Source: Actinomycetota bacterium (lineage in GTDB: Bacteria > Actinomycetota > CADDZG01 > JAHWKV01 > JAOPZY01). From it: a stretch of 48,788 nt of DNA. This document shows, one piece after another, positions 38,970 to 47,530 of the stretch. The notes under the pieces are model-generated. The model ran no database searches. It had not been told where the DNA came from and saw only the letters and a list, made by a program, of their open reading frames with translations. Made by a program: the position numbers and the translations under genes. Location: positions 1-48,788 of the forward strand of contig JAOPZY010000172.1 in assembly GCA_025963875.1 (NCBI GenBank), given 5' to 3'. Every line of letters starts with the position of its first letter. Position 1 is the stretch's first letter.

Positions 38970-39527
38970 CTATCCCCGTTCGTAGGGTGCGACGAGGCTT
39001 CGCCGCATGTCCGACAGAGCCCGGCGGATCGTCCCGTCGAGGACGAAGTCGCCGAGGTTGACCCGGATGCCGCCGATGGCCTCCGGATCGATCAATTGGT
39101 TGAGAACGATGGTCTTCCTGGTCCGCTGCTCCAGCACGTCGCGCAGCGCCGTGGCGAGATCGGCGTCCAGCTTGCGGGCCGTGATCACGGTGGCGCGTAC
39201 CCGCCCCTCGTAGTCGTCCCGGTAGTGGTCGAACTCCTCGACGATGTCGTCGAGGAGCAACTCCCGCCGTTTCTGGACCAGAACATGGAACAGCCCGAGG
39301 ACCGGCCGGCTCACTTTGCCCTCGAACGTCATGTCGAGGACCCTCCGCTTGTCGGCGCGGCGGAGCAGCGGCAAGTAGAAAAACGCCCTGACCTCCGGAT
39401 CGAGCCCGCCGAGAGCCTCCTTGACCGCGTGCAGGTCGTCCGAGATGCTGCCCAGGGCCTGCTCCTGAAGGGCGAGATCGAAGAGCGCCTTGGCGTAGAC
39501 GCGGGCCGCTGCCTGGTAGCCACTCAC
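38970..39527 (-). CDS. atpH: ATP synthase delta subunit
   Basis: A 185-residue peripheral-stalk protein that ties F1 to subunit b. The N-terminal helical bundle ([16 protein letters not shown]) and the C-terminal motif ([24 protein letters not shown], of which GGIRV is diagnostic) are clear. Unlike the mycobacterial b-delta fusion, it is a normal separate subunit. The GTG start overlaps the atpF stop (GTGA). Confidence 0.96.
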   Translation of the reverse strand: MSGYQAAARVYAKALFDLALQEQALGSISDDLHAVKEALGGLDPEVRAFFYLPLLRRADKRRVLDMTFEGKVSRPVLGLFHVLVQKRRELLLDDIVEEFDHYRDDYEGRVRATVITARKLDADLATALRDVLEQRTRKTIVLNQLIDPEAIGGIRVNLGDFVLDGTIRRALSDMRRSLVAPYERG

Positions 39528-40048
39528 AGCCTGAGCGCGACCTCTTCGACCACCTCGCGCGCCAGCCGCACGTGATCCTCGTCCCGCACCTCCCGCTTGA
39601 GGAGGCGTGCAGTCGCCTCGAGGGTGAGCTCGACCGTGGCGCGTTTCAGATCTTCCACCGCTTTCGCTTGCTCCAGGGCAATCTCCTTCTTCGCCCGTTC
39701 CCGCAGCTCCGCGATCTCCTGTTGGGCGGCATTGATCATCTCGCTCTTGATGTTCTCGGCCATGGCGCGGCTCTCGGCCAGGAACTTCTGCGCCTGGATG
39801 CGGGCCTCTTCGAAGATCTCCTCCTGCTTCGCCGCCAGCTCACGGGCTCGTGCCTCAGCCTCCTCGGCCTTCTTGAGTCCCTCCGCGATCCGGAGCTCGC
39901 GCTCCTCCATCTTGCGGGCGAGCATGGGCCAGGCAACCTTGCTCAGGATGAAGAACGTGACCCCGAAGGACACCCAGGCCCAAATCATCGTCGCGAGGTT
40001 GAGGTCGGTAAAGCCGCCGCTGGCGGCCGCGAGAAGTGTGCCGCTCAT
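39524..40048 (-). CDS. atpF: ATP synthase b subunit
   Basis: A 174-residue stator subunit. One N-terminal membrane helix ([20 protein letters not shown]) is followed by a long charged amphipathic helix rich in Ala, Glu, Lys and Arg that forms the peripheral coiled coil. It lies 3 nt after atpE and overlaps atpH. Confidence 0.96.
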   Translation of the reverse strand: MSGTLLAAASGGFTDLNLATMIWAWVSFGVTFFILSKVAWPMLARKMEERELRIAEGLKKAEEAEARARELAAKQEEIFEEARIQAQKFLAESRAMAENIKSEMINAAQQEIAELRERAKKEIALEQAKAVEDLKRATVELTLEATARLLKREVRDEDHVRLAREVVEEVALRL

Positions 40049-40051
40049 GGC

Positions 40052-40354
<303 letters not shown>

Positions 40355-40364
40355 TTACTCCTTT

Positions 40365-41135
40365 CTAGTGTTCCTCGGCCACGGCCAGACTGACGAAGAT
40401 GACGGAGAGGATGGTGAAGATATAGGCCTGAATGAGCGCGATCAGCACCTCGAAGACCGTGATGAACAGGATGAACGCGAAGGAGGCCAGGGTCGAGGGG
40501 ACGCCGATGACCGGACTTGCGTAGTGCTGGACTCCCAACAGGAAGCCGAAGAGGACCAACAGGATGGCGTGGCCCCCCGTCATGTTGGCGAAGAGACGTA
40601 CCGTCAGCGCGAAGGGCTTTGTCACGAGCCCGATCAGCTCGATCACGAACAGGAGCGGCCACAAAAACCAGGGCGTCCCGGGCGGCACGAGGTCGATCCA
40701 GTACCTGCCCCAGCCGTGCTCCCGCATTCCCGAGACCTGGATCACGACGAATACGATCGCCGCCAGCGCGCCGGTCACCGCGAGGTTCCCGGTCGGCGCG
40801 CGGTCCCACGGGTTCAGCGGGAAGGGCAACAGCCCCCATACGTTCGCGAAGAGGATGAAGAAAAAGAGCGTCCAGAAGAACCCCAGGTAGCGCCGGCCGC
40901 GCTCGGGGCCGAGCCAGGGGTAGACGACCTCGTCCCGCACCCAGACCATCGCAACCTCCAGCAGCGCGAGCACTCCGGTCTTCGCCGGCTGCGTCGAGAT
41001 CCGCCTGGACGCCCACCAGAAAAGGGCGATCATGAACACGGCGACCTCGGCGAGGAGCAGCTGATGGGCCGTCACTCCGAAAGGCAGCCGGTAGTCGAGC
41101 AGGTGCGGGACGATGTCCTCGGACGCGAGCCTCAT
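40365..41135 (-). CDS. atpB: ATP synthase a subunit
   Basis: A 256-residue proton channel subunit with five or six membrane helices. The essential Arg lies in ALTVRLFANMTGGH, and the C-terminal channel helix is FEVLIALIQAYIFTILSVIF. The ATG at 41135 overlaps the stop of the preceding small membrane protein gene (ATGA); the much longer open frame upstream is a shadow of that gene. Confidence 0.96.
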   Translation of the reverse strand: MRLASEDIVPHLLDYRLPFGVTAHQLLLAEVAVFMIALFWWASRRISTQPAKTGVLALLEVAMVWVRDEVVYPWLGPERGRRYLGFFWTLFFFILFANVWGLLPFPLNPWDRAPTGNLAVTGALAAIVFVVIQVSGMREHGWGRYWIDLVPPGTPWFLWPLLFVIELIGLVTKPFALTVRLFANMTGGHAILLVLFGFLLGVQHYASPVIGVPSTLASFAFILFITVFEVLIALIQAYIFTILSVIFVSLAVAEEH

Positions 41136-41521
41136 GCCGCCCTCCGCGTTCGGTCGAGCGACCGCTCCACGACGACCACCTCGACGCCGAGATACGCGAA
41201 GAAGAAGACGAGGAACGTCAGGGCGAAGGCGGTCGGGTCGACCGCCCCTGTCCGCCGGAAGAGGAGGATCAGGACGACCACCACGAAGAGCCGCGCGAGG
41301 AATCCACCGGCAAGCGTCGTCATGGCCGACTTCATGCCGTGCCGGAGCGAGTGCCGGGTCACCAGCCAGCCCACCAACAGGTTCACGAGCCCGAGTCCCG
41401 CGCCGATGACGGTCCCTCGCACCCCCGGCGGATCCAGCTTGATGAAGCCGACCGACGCGACAACGAGGAGGACGACGAAGGCCCCCACCATGACCAGACC
41501 TTGGGCCGCGGTGCGCGTCAT
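41132..41521 (-). CDS. AtpI-like four-helix membrane protein
   Basis: A 129-residue protein with four hydrophobic segments (GLVMVGAFVVLLVVASVGFI; VIGAGLGLVNLLVGWLV; the region around LARLFVVVVLILLF; FALTFLVFFFAYLGVEVVVV). It occupies the place of AtpI (ATP synthase subunit I) just before atpB, overlapping genes on both sides by 4 nt. AtpI is not part of the mature enzyme but aids c-ring assembly or Mg2+ supply. Assignment rests on position and topology, supported by the usual RLF motif in helix 3. Confidence 0.7.
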   Translation of the reverse strand: MTRTAAQGLVMVGAFVVLLVVASVGFIKLDPPGVRGTVIGAGLGLVNLLVGWLVTRHSLRHGMKSAMTTLAGGFLARLFVVVVLILLFRRTGAVDPTAFALTFLVFFFAYLGVEVVVVERSLDRTRRAA

Positions 41522-41808
41522 TTCTTCTTGCTCGGATCGTCAGGTCCGAGGACCTGGTGGATGAGGCTGAACGTAGCTCCCACGAAGCCGAGGAGGAGCA
41601 ACACCAGGGTGAACAGCCACCCCGTCCCCAGCCGCCCGTCCAACCAGATGCCAAAAAGCGTCAGGAGAAGGATCGTGAGCATGTACTGGACGCCCACCGC
41701 GGCGAACCGGAGGTACTTCCGCTCGGCGCGATTCCGGTCGTCTCCAGGAAGCGTCGCAGGTCTCCTTTCGGGCAGGAGTGAGGAGCCCATGCCCACGGCC
41801 GTCAGCAT
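41518..41808 (-). CDS. AtpZ-like small membrane protein
   Basis: A 96-residue protein with a basic, soluble first 40 residues and then two helices (YMLTILLLTLFGIWLDGRLG and WLFTLVLLLLGFVGATFSLI). The GIWLDGRLGTG turn and short KKK tail resemble AtpZ/AtpI proteins (F0F1-ATPase subunit, Ca2+/Mg2+ transporter family). The ATG at 41808 is shown; ATG 41790 is possible. Its stop overlaps the next start (GTGA/ATGA type), so it is translated with the atp genes. Confidence 0.65.
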   Translation of the reverse strand: MLTAVGMGSSLLPERRPATLPGDDRNRAERKYLRFAAVGVQYMLTILLLTLFGIWLDGRLGTGWLFTLVLLLLGFVGATFSLIHQVLGPDDPSKKK

Positions 41809-41906
41809 GGCCCGAACCCTAACAGGTGCACTGCCGGCCGTTGGGCGCCGCGCCGGAAGGGTTGCACGCGACGTAGCGCACCGCGGACGAGGGACTGCAG
41901 CGCCGC

Positions 41907-42071
41907 TCAATGTCTCCTCCTCCTCGTCCGGTAGACCGTGTTCACTCCCGCAGCACCCCCGGGCAGTCCGCCCACCACCACGAACACCGGTCGTGCCCCG
42001 ATTCCGCCCACCAACCAACCCAGGCCGAGGCCCACCAGGGTGGTCATCACAAGCTCCGCCGAGAGCCCCAT
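41907..42071 (-). CDS. 54-residue AtpZ-like membrane protein
   Basis: A very small gene. It encodes two Gly-rich helices (ELVMTTLVGLGLGWLVGGIG and RPVFVVVGGLPGGAAGVNTV) and ends in a basic tail YRTRRRRH. The GLGWLVGG...GVNTVYR layout follows AtpZ proteins, which have GWWLD...GFRNLYR. The GGTGAGGCG upstream can serve as RBS. It would make a third accessory membrane gene at the head of the atp operon. Confidence 0.55.
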   Translation of the reverse strand: MGLSAELVMTTLVGLGLGWLVGGIGARPVFVVVGGLPGGAAGVNTVYRTRRRRH

Positions 42072-42083
42072 CGCCTCACCGAA

Positions 42084-42097
42084 CCCTGATGTCAGGG
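42084..42097. promoter_or_regulatory. Perfect palindrome at the head of the atp operon
   Basis: CCCTGA-TG-TCAGGG lies 12-26 nt upstream of the first small atp gene. On the minus strand a TATGCT -10-like box occurs about 35 nt further upstream. The palindrome may be an operator or a leader hairpin. Confidence 0.35.
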
Positions 42098-42180
42098 GGG
42101 TCGGCCGCTGGGCTCGTCAGGCACGGCGCAGCATAGCGGCTGGGGCCGGTTCCCGGGCCACGTCGTGTGCGGGCCGGATT

Positions 42181-43293
42181 CTAGCCAATCCCCCGGCGGG
42201 CGATACGAGGAAGCATCGTGTAGAGCAGGATCGCCACCGCCGCGGCCACGAACGGCAGCGTGAAGAACGGGTTGGGAACGAAGGAGAGTGCCAGGCCGGC
42301 TCCGGCGATAACCGCGGTCCAGGCGTACATGATGAGGACGGCCTGGCGGTGCCCGTGGCCGATCTCCAGCAACCGGTGGTGCAGGTGACGCTTGTCGGCG
42401 TGGAAGATGTCCACCCCCTTGCGGGCCCGGCGGACCACCGCGAGCGACGTGTCCAGGATGGGGATGGCGAGCACGATCGCCGGGATGAGCACGGGCAGGT
42501 AGAAGATGACCGACTCCGACAGGGGATTGGAGGGCGGGAGCCGGCCCACGCCCACGACGGTCGCGCTGGCCAGCAGGAAACCGAGGGTCATGCTCCCGGA
42601 GTCCCCCATGAAGATCTTCGCCGGGTTGAAGTTGTGGCGGAGGAACCCCAGCGTGGCGCCGACGACCACGATGGAGATCAGGGGGGCGGTCTGCTCGACC
42701 TGGGCCAGGTGCCGGTTGAGCTCGAACGAGTAGACGAAGAACGTGATGGCGGCGATCGAGGCGATCCCGGCCGCCAGCCCGTCGAGCCCGTCGATCAGGT
42801 TCACGGCGTTCACGATGACCACGATCCACACGATCGTCACGACCGCGGAGTCGCTGGAGCCGAGCGACAGGGTCCCGAATGGCGGCAGCCGGAACCACTC
42901 AAGCCGCACGCCGCCGAGGAACACGAAGCCTGCGGCGAGGATCTGGCCGGCCAGCTTGGTGGTTGCTGCGAGCCCACGGAGATCGTCGATCATGCCGACG
43001 GCGAAGATCACGAAGGCACCGATGACGATCGCCACCAGCTCCGACGGGGGCCAGGAGAGCTGGAAGGAGCTGCGGAAGACCCCGAGCGCGGAGGCCATGG
43101 CGAGGCCCACGACGAACGCGGCGAAGATCGCCACGCCGCCGAGCGTCGGCGTGGGGACGGCATGGACCTTCCGGTCGTCCGGGACGTCGACAGCGCCCAT
43201 GCGCCGGGACAGCTTGAGCACGAGCGGGGTCAACACATACGAGGTGACGGCGCTGGCGAAAAGGACGAGCAGGTAGGCGTCCACGCCGCCCAT
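42181..43293 (-). CDS. wecA: Undecaprenyl-phosphate GlcNAc-1-phosphate transferase (WecA-like)
   Basis: A 370-residue polytopic membrane enzyme of the MraY/WecA family, with about eleven helices. It moves a sugar-1-phosphate from UDP-sugar onto undecaprenyl or decaprenyl phosphate. Motifs are [20 protein letters not shown], the Asp-containing [13 protein letters not shown] and [12 protein letters not shown], and the C-terminal His-rich loop [13 protein letters not shown] typical of WecA. In mycobacteria the homologue starts arabinogalactan linker synthesis and also lies just before the atp genes. The ATG at 43293 is chosen over the longer frame. Confidence 0.93.
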   Translation of the reverse strand: MGGVDAYLLVLFASAVTSYVLTPLVLKLSRRMGAVDVPDDRKVHAVPTPTLGGVAIFAAFVVGLAMASALGVFRSSFQLSWPPSELVAIVIGAFVIFAVGMIDDLRGLAATTKLAGQILAAGFVFLGGVRLEWFRLPPFGTLSLGSSDSAVVTIVWIVVIVNAVNLIDGLDGLAAGIASIAAITFFVYSFELNRHLAQVEQTAPLISIVVVGATLGFLRHNFNPAKIFMGDSGSMTLGFLLASATVVGVGRLPPSNPLSESVIFYLPVLIPAIVLAIPILDTSLAVVRRARKGVDIFHADKRHLHHRLLEIGHGHRQAVLIMYAWTAVIAGAGLALSFVPNPFFTLPFVAAAVAILLYTMLPRIARRGIG

Positions 43294-43341
43294 TCTGTCG
43301 CGCACGAGCCGGGACGGCAAAGACTGGGAGTCCAGGCCCGG

Positions 43342-43376
43342 TTGACGTGGGGGCGCACGAGCCCTACCGTGCGCCC
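43342..43376 (+). promoter_or_regulatory. Leaderless glyA promoter with hairpin at the start codon
   Basis: TTGACG (43342-43347), a 17-nt spacer and TACCGT (43365-43370) make a near-textbook promoter. Six nt later comes the ATG at 43377, so transcription should begin on the A of the start codon. GGGCGCAC (43351-43358) and GTGCGCCC (43369-43376) form an 8-bp inverted repeat overlapping spacer and -10, a possible operator in DNA. Confidence 0.65.
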
Positions 43377-44639
43377 ATGGACCCCCGCTGGGAGGCGCTC
43401 GCCGCCGAGGACCCCGAGATCGCCGAGCTCATCGTCGCCGAGGAGCGGCGCCAGCGCGACAAGATCCGGCTCATTCCTTCTGAGAACTATGTCTCTTCGG
43501 CCGTCCTGGCCGCCACCGGCAGCGTCCTGACCAACAAGTATTCGGAGGGCTACCCGGGGCGCCGGTACTACGAGGGCCAGCAGTTCATCGACCAGATCGA
43601 GACCGCCGCCATCGAGCGGGCAAAGTCCCTGTTCGGGGCCGAGCACGCCAACGTCCAGCCGTACTCCGGCTCGCCGTGCAACCTCGCCGTCTACCTTGCC
43701 TTCCTGAACCCCGGCGACACCGTCATGGGCATGGCGCTGCCCCACGGCGGCCATCTGACGCATGGCTGGGACGTCTCCGTCACCGGCAAGTGGTTCCGCC
43801 CCGTCCGCTATGGGGTCCGGAAGGACACCGGCCGCATCGACCTCGACGAGGTGCGTGACGTCGCCAAGCGGGAGCAGCCGAAGCTCATCTGGGCCGGCGG
43901 CACCGCCGTGCCCCGCATCATCGACTTCGAGGCCTTCGCCGAGATCGCCGCCGAGGTGGGGGCCGTGTTCGCCACCGACATGGCCCACATCGCCGGGCTG
44001 ATCGCCGGAGGGGCGCACCCCTCCCCCGTGCCCCATGCCGACGTCGTGACCACGACCACCCACAAGACCCTGCGGGGGCCCCGCGGGGCGATGCTCCTGT
44101 CCCGCGCCGAGCACGCCAAGAGCCTCGACCGGGCGGTGTTCCCCGGCCTGCAGGGCGGCCCGCACAACCACACGACGGCCGCCATCGCCGTGGCGTTGCG
44201 AGAGGCGGCGACGCCCGGGTTCGCCACCTACGCCCACGCCGTCGTCGCAAACGCCAAGGTGCTCGCCGAGGGCCTGGTCGCCCGCGGCTTCGACCTCGTC
44301 TCCGGAGGCACCGACAACCACCTCATCCTCGTAGACCTCACGACCAAGGGCATCCCCGGCAAGCAGGCGGCCAAGGCCCTCGACCGGGCCGGCATCGAGC
44401 TGAACTACAACACGGTGCCCTTCGATCCCCGCAAGCCCTTCGACCCCTCCGGCATCCGCCTCGGCACGCCGGCGGTCACGTCACGGGGCATGGGGACCGA
44501 GGAGATGGGCCGCATCGCCGGCTGGATCGACGAGATCGTGTCGGCCCCCGAGGACGAGTCACTCGCGGCGGCCACCGCAGGCGAGATTGCCGAGTTCTGC
44601 CGGGCCTTCCCGGCCCCGGGCATCCTGATCGAGGACTAG
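43377..44639 (+). CDS. glyA: Serine hydroxymethyltransferase
   Basis: A 420-residue PLP enzyme that converts serine plus tetrahydrofolate to glycine and methylene-THF. The PLP lysine is Lys230 in [23 protein letters not shown] and [16 protein letters not shown] at the N-terminus are diagnostic. It is transcribed away from wecA and is the last gene before the IS607 element. A CTCAC-CTCG-GTGAG hairpin follows its stop. Confidence 0.97.
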   Translation: MDPRWEALAAEDPEIAELIVAEERRQRDKIRLIPSENYVSSAVLAATGSVLTNKYSEGYPGRRYYEGQQFIDQIETAAIERAKSLFGAEHANVQPYSGSPCNLAVYLAFLNPGDTVMGMALPHGGHLTHGWDVSVTGKWFRPVRYGVRKDTGRIDLDEVRDVAKREQPKLIWAGGTAVPRIIDFEAFAEIAAEVGAVFATDMAHIAGLIAGGAHPSPVPHADVVTTTTHKTLRGPRGAMLLSRAEHAKSLDRAVFPGLQGGPHNHTTAAIAVALREAATPGFATYAHAVVANAKVLAEGLVARGFDLVSGGTDNHLILVDLTTKGIPGKQAAKALDRAGIELNYNTVPFDPRKPFDPSGIRLGTPAVTSRGMGTEEMGRIAGWIDEIVSAPEDESLAAATAGEIAEFCRAFPAPGILIED

Positions 44640-44650
44640 ACGCTGACCTA

Positions 44651-44664
44651 CTCACCTCGGTGAG
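44651..44664 (+). terminator. Small hairpin after glyA
   Basis: CTCAC-CTCG-GTGAG gives a 5-bp stem with a 4-nt loop 11 nt after the glyA stop. No U-tract follows, so terminator activity is uncertain. Confidence 0.35.
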
Positions 44665-44746
44665 GCAGAGGGGTCGGTTCCCGAACTGCTCGCCATGATG
44701 GTATGACCTAGTAGCGAACAGGTGTACGTAGTCCTAGACTGCAGAC

Positions 44747-45361
44747 ATGAAACTCTCCGACTGGGCCAGGGCCAACGGCGTCCACCCCAAGACGGCCTAC
44801 CGGTGGTGGCGCACCGGGACCCTGCCGGTGCCCGCCCGCCAGATCAACGCCCGGGTGATCCTGGTCGACGATGCGGCCTCTGCGAATCGTGCTGCGCCCG
44901 AACTCTCGGCGGTCGGTCTGTACGCCCGGGTCTCCTCCCATGACCAACGCTGCGATCTCGACCGCCAGGTCGCCCGCCTCTCCGAGTGGGCGGCGAAGGC
45001 GGGAGCCCGGGTGGTGCGCATCGAGGCCGAGGTGGGGTCGGGGATGAACGGGGCACGGGCGAAGCTCCGCCGTCTGCTGGCGGACCCGGCGGTACGCACC
45101 GTGGTGGTCGAGCACCGGGACCGCCTCGGCCGGATGAACGTCGAGCTGGTGGAGGCGGCCCTGTCGGCAGGCGGGCGCAGCCTTGTCGTGCTCGATCCGG
45201 CAGAGAGGGACGACGACCTGGTCCGGGACATGACCGAGGTGCTGACCTCGTTCTGCGCCCGGCTCTACGGACGGCGCTCAGCCCGCAACCGGGCCGAGAA
45301 GGCGCTTCGCTGCGCTGCCAGGGACGTGGGTCCCATGGCGTTGGTCAAGGAGCCGTCGTGA
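44747..45361 (+). CDS. tnpA: IS607 TnpA serine recombinase
   Basis: A 204-residue recombinase with the inverted domain order of IS607 enzymes. An N-terminal MerR-like DNA-binding domain (LSDWARANGVHPKTAYRWWR) is followed by the catalytic domain with nucleophile Ser63 in LYARVSSHDQ and the conserved Arg patch VVVEHRDRLGR. It cuts and rejoins DNA without target duplication. It appears full length and intact. Its stop overlaps the tnpB start (GTGA). Confidence 0.93.
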   Translation: MKLSDWARANGVHPKTAYRWWRTGTLPVPARQINARVILVDDAASANRAAPELSAVGLYARVSSHDQRCDLDRQVARLSEWAAKAGARVVRIEAEVGSGMNGARAKLRRLLADPAVRTVVVEHRDRLGRMNVELVEAALSAGGRSLVVLDPAERDDDLVRDMTEVLTSFCARLYGRRSARNRAEKALRCAARDVGPMALVKEPS

Positions 45362-47034
45362 GCCGCCTGCGCCCGATCGCCGCGCCCTTCGTGGTGGCGG
45401 CCCCCGCCGGTGCCCGGATCCGCACCCGCCTCCGGACCACCGCCGACGACGATGCGGTGCTCGAGGCTCTCGGCTCGCACCTGGGCGCGCTGGCCGGGGC
45501 GGACCTGGCCCGCCGCTGCGCGCAGGGCCGCCTCGACGCCAAGGCGACATCGGACTCCCGCCGTGAGCGCAAGCGAGCGATGACCGCCGCCTCGTCGTCG
45601 CGGTGGGCTGGATCGATCACGCGCTGCTCCGAGGACGCCTGGCAGATGGCCAGGCGCAACCTCGGGGCCGAGGCCAGGACCCTGCAATCGAGGATCAGAG
45701 CGATCGGCCGGCGCCTCACGCCGGCGGTCGGAGGGCGGGGCAGGGTCCGGGGCTATGCCACCCGGGCCGAGCGTGCCGCCCGCCAGGAGCGCCTGCAGGA
45801 ACTGAAAGCTCGCCTGGCCGGCGTCGAGGGGCGCCTCGCAGCCGGCAGGGTGTCGGTGTGCCGCGGTGGCCGCAACCTGGCCCGGGCTCGCCACAACCTC
45901 GAGGCCGCCCACCTGACCGCGGAGCAGTGGCAGGTGAGCTGGAGGGCCAGGCGCCGGTTCATCTGCGCCGACGGCGAGGCGGACAAGGCCTGGGGCAACG
46001 AGACCGTCCGCTGGCACCCCACCGAGGGGTGGTTGGAGATCAGGCTCCCCGCCGCCCTCGGGCATCTCGCAAACCGCCCGCATGACCGCTACCGCCTTTG
46101 TGGGTCTGTGGCCTTCTCGCATCGCGGGGACGAGGTGGCCGCCCAGGCCGCATCCGGCGCCGTCCGCTACGACATCACCTTCGACCCTGAGAGGGGTCGC
46201 TGGTACCTGGACGCCTCGTGGAAGCTGCCGGTCACTGCCCCGCCGAGCCTCGAGGACCTCCGGGACAAACCCGTTCTGGCCATCGACGTGAACGCCGGCT
46301 GGCTCGCAGCGATGGTGGTCGATGCCTCCGGCAACCCGCTCCGCGGTCCCATCACGATGCCTCTTGAGGTCTGCGGCCTTCCCACCACCACCCGTGACGG
46401 GCATCTCCGCCAGGCGATCTCGCAGCTGCTCCACATCGCCGGGGCGTCGGGCTGCGGCGCCCTGGTGATCGAGGACCTCGACTTCGCCGAGGCACGCAGC
46501 ACCGGTCGGGAGCACACGCCACGACGCCCCTCGAGGGGCAGGCGGGGACGCAGGTTCCGTGGGCTCGTGGCAGGCATCCCCACCGCACGCTTCCGCCGGC
46601 GCCTCTCGCAGATGGCCGCCAACCAGGGGCTGTCCGTCATCGCCGTCGATGCGGCCTACACCTCCCGGTGGGGCCTGGAGCACTGGTTTGCAGCACTGAA
46701 GCAAGCTTGTTCCGAGGCCAGCTCCCACCATGCGGCGGCGCTGGTCATTGGTAGACGTGGACTCGCTCAGCGAGCGCGGCGACGGGCTAGGTGTGACTCG
46801 ACCCCACCAGAGGATGGGCGAGAGAGAGCTGCCAGCTCCACCGTGTGGCTCCAGCCGGACCTTGCAGCCGGCCTGACCGGTCCATCACAGGAACCCCGGA
46901 GGACCGGAGGCCTGAGGGCGGTCCTGACAAGGACGCAAGACCTGAAGGGGCGAAGGTATAGACCGGGCAACCAGGGGGCCGAAGACCGTTCGTGGCTCCC
47001 CGAGGAGAGCGCGGTCCCAAGCGCCACCTCGTGA
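45358..47034 (+). CDS. tnpB: TnpB-type RuvC nuclease, zinc-finger-less IS607 branch
   Basis: A 558-residue protein. RuvC residues are all present: Asp310 (PVLAIDVNAG), Glu372 (ALVIEDLDF) and Asp431 (VIAVDAAYTSRWG). The CxxC...CxxC zinc finger normally inserted between RuvC-II and III is absent; instead a basic RRPSRGRRGRRFRG stretch follows Glu372. A charged helical region (residues 90-200) precedes the RuvC core. TnpB proteins are RNA-guided DNA nucleases, ancestors of Cas12, that favour retention of the element. The last 90 residues are low complexity and probably overlap the guide RNA gene. Confidence 0.85.
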   Translation: MSRLRPIAAPFVVAAPAGARIRTRLRTTADDDAVLEALGSHLGALAGADLARRCAQGRLDAKATSDSRRERKRAMTAASSSRWAGSITRCSEDAWQMARRNLGAEARTLQSRIRAIGRRLTPAVGGRGRVRGYATRAERAARQERLQELKARLAGVEGRLAAGRVSVCRGGRNLARARHNLEAAHLTAEQWQVSWRARRRFICADGEADKAWGNETVRWHPTEGWLEIRLPAALGHLANRPHDRYRLCGSVAFSHRGDEVAAQAASGAVRYDITFDPERGRWYLDASWKLPVTAPPSLEDLRDKPVLAIDVNAGWLAAMVVDASGNPLRGPITMPLEVCGLPTTTRDGHLRQAISQLLHIAGASGCGALVIEDLDFAEARSTGREHTPRRPSRGRRGRRFRGLVAGIPTARFRRRLSQMAANQGLSVIAVDAAYTSRWGLEHWFAALKQACSEASSHHAAALVIGRRGLAQRARRRARCDSTPPEDGRERAASSTVWLQPDLAAGLTGPSQEPRRTGGLRAVLTRTQDLKGRRYRPGNQGAEDRSWLPEESAVPSATS

Positions 47035-47042
47035 AGGAACGG
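46800..47042 (+). ncRNA. Candidate omega (reRNA) guide RNA overlapping the tnpB end
   Basis: In TnpB elements the guide RNA is read from the 3' part of tnpB through the right end, its last 16-20 nt coming from flanking DNA. Here the 3' region is G-rich with several short complementary strings and ends at the proposed right edge. The guide would then be the flank from 47043 onward. No exact 5' end can be seen. Confidence 0.35.
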
Positions 47043-47223
47043 TAAGCCCACCGCCCAGGAAGCCTGGCTGTGCCAGCGCGATCCCGCCGTTGCCGAAGGC
47101 CGGGTCCAGGCTGCCCCCGCTGCCCGCCGCGAAGGTGGACGGAGCAGCGCCCAGCAGGCCGAACGATGCCAGGCCCATGAGTCCCGCGACCGCGGCAAGA
47201 CGAACGAAGACACTCCTGAACAT
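47043..47223 (-). pseudogene. Delta-60 repeat secreted protein, truncated by the IS607 element
   Basis: From ATG 47223 the frame encodes a signal peptide (VRLAAVAGLMGLASFGLLGA, cleavage near TFAAG). The start of a delta-60 beta-propeller repeat follows (GSLDPAFGNGGIALAQPGF; consensus LDPSFGxGGxV). Such proteins normally run for several hundred residues. Coding similarity ends at the right edge of the insertion element, and no continuation is found on its far side, so the rest was deleted. The frame stays open into the element to 46885 but that part is antisense to tnpB. Confidence 0.6.
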
Positions 47224-47384
47224 TCGGGCACCGTCCTTCCGTCTCGGCCCATGCCTGCCGGGCATGAAGCAGCTGTGGGTGTGTGATGTTGTTCCTGCTG
47301 GAGAGCGGGGCTCGTGCCACGCCGGCGAGCGCCGACCGGCGTGCCCTCGTATGAAGCCCAACTGCCATTGCCAAAGTAGTACGA

Positions 47385-47496
47385 GCCCCTGTTCCCGGGG
47401 ATTGCGAGAGAGCTCCAGGAAACGTCAGCGCGACATTTTGGGTTCTTTGCGTGTCACGTTGCGCTTTCCGCAACACCATGCGCAAAGAACAGGGGC
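47385..47496. promoter_or_regulatory. Mutually exclusive pairing region upstream of the delta-60 gene
   Basis: GCCCCTGTTC (47385-47394) is perfectly complementary to GAACAGGGGC (47487-47496). The last four bases of the palindrome ending at 47490 are shared with this second pairing, so the two structures compete. It resembles an attenuator or could simply be nested palindromes. The rest of the 47224-47530 gap shows no gene. Confidence 0.4.
47442..47490. repeat. Long palindrome, TTCTTTGC family (copy 2)
   Basis: The outer arms GTTCTTTGCG and CGCAAAGAAC are perfect. A nested stem GTTGCG/CGCAAC (47458-47463, 47469-47474) closes a CTTTC loop. TTCTTTGC to GCAAAGAA spans 47 nt with stems at the same offsets as at 19573-19619, while the inner stem sequence differs but stays paired. 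It lies 40 nt past the stop of the DUF6629 gene. Confidence 0.75.
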
Positions 47497-47530
47497 CTCC
47501 GCCGGTGCATCCGGCCCCGCCGCCGCGGGA

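Larger units (their letters stand above)
44701..47041 (+). mobile_element. IS607-family insertion sequence
   Basis: It carries overlapping tnpA (serine recombinase) and tnpB genes, the defining pair of IS607. As expected for the family there are no terminal inverted repeats. The edges are proposed at GG dinucleotides, 44700-44701 on the left (before TATGACCTAGTAGCGAAC) and 47041-47042 on the right (after GTGAAGGAAC), because IS607 recombines within a GG core. Deletion of the element would leave one GG between ATGAT and TAAGCC. The left end contains a repeated CCTAG-type motif that could bind TnpA. Confidence 0.75.

Noticed and set aside
44986-45357. TnpB frame open upstream of GTG 45358, suggesting a 682-residue protein.
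   Set aside because: The upstream part overlaps tnpA in another frame and is low-complexity Gly/Arg-rich; the GTGA overlap with the tnpA stop is the natural start.
46885-47042. Continuation of the delta-60 protein frame into the insertion element.
   Set aside because: The sequence is antisense to tnpB and loses all resemblance to delta-60 repeats at the element edge.
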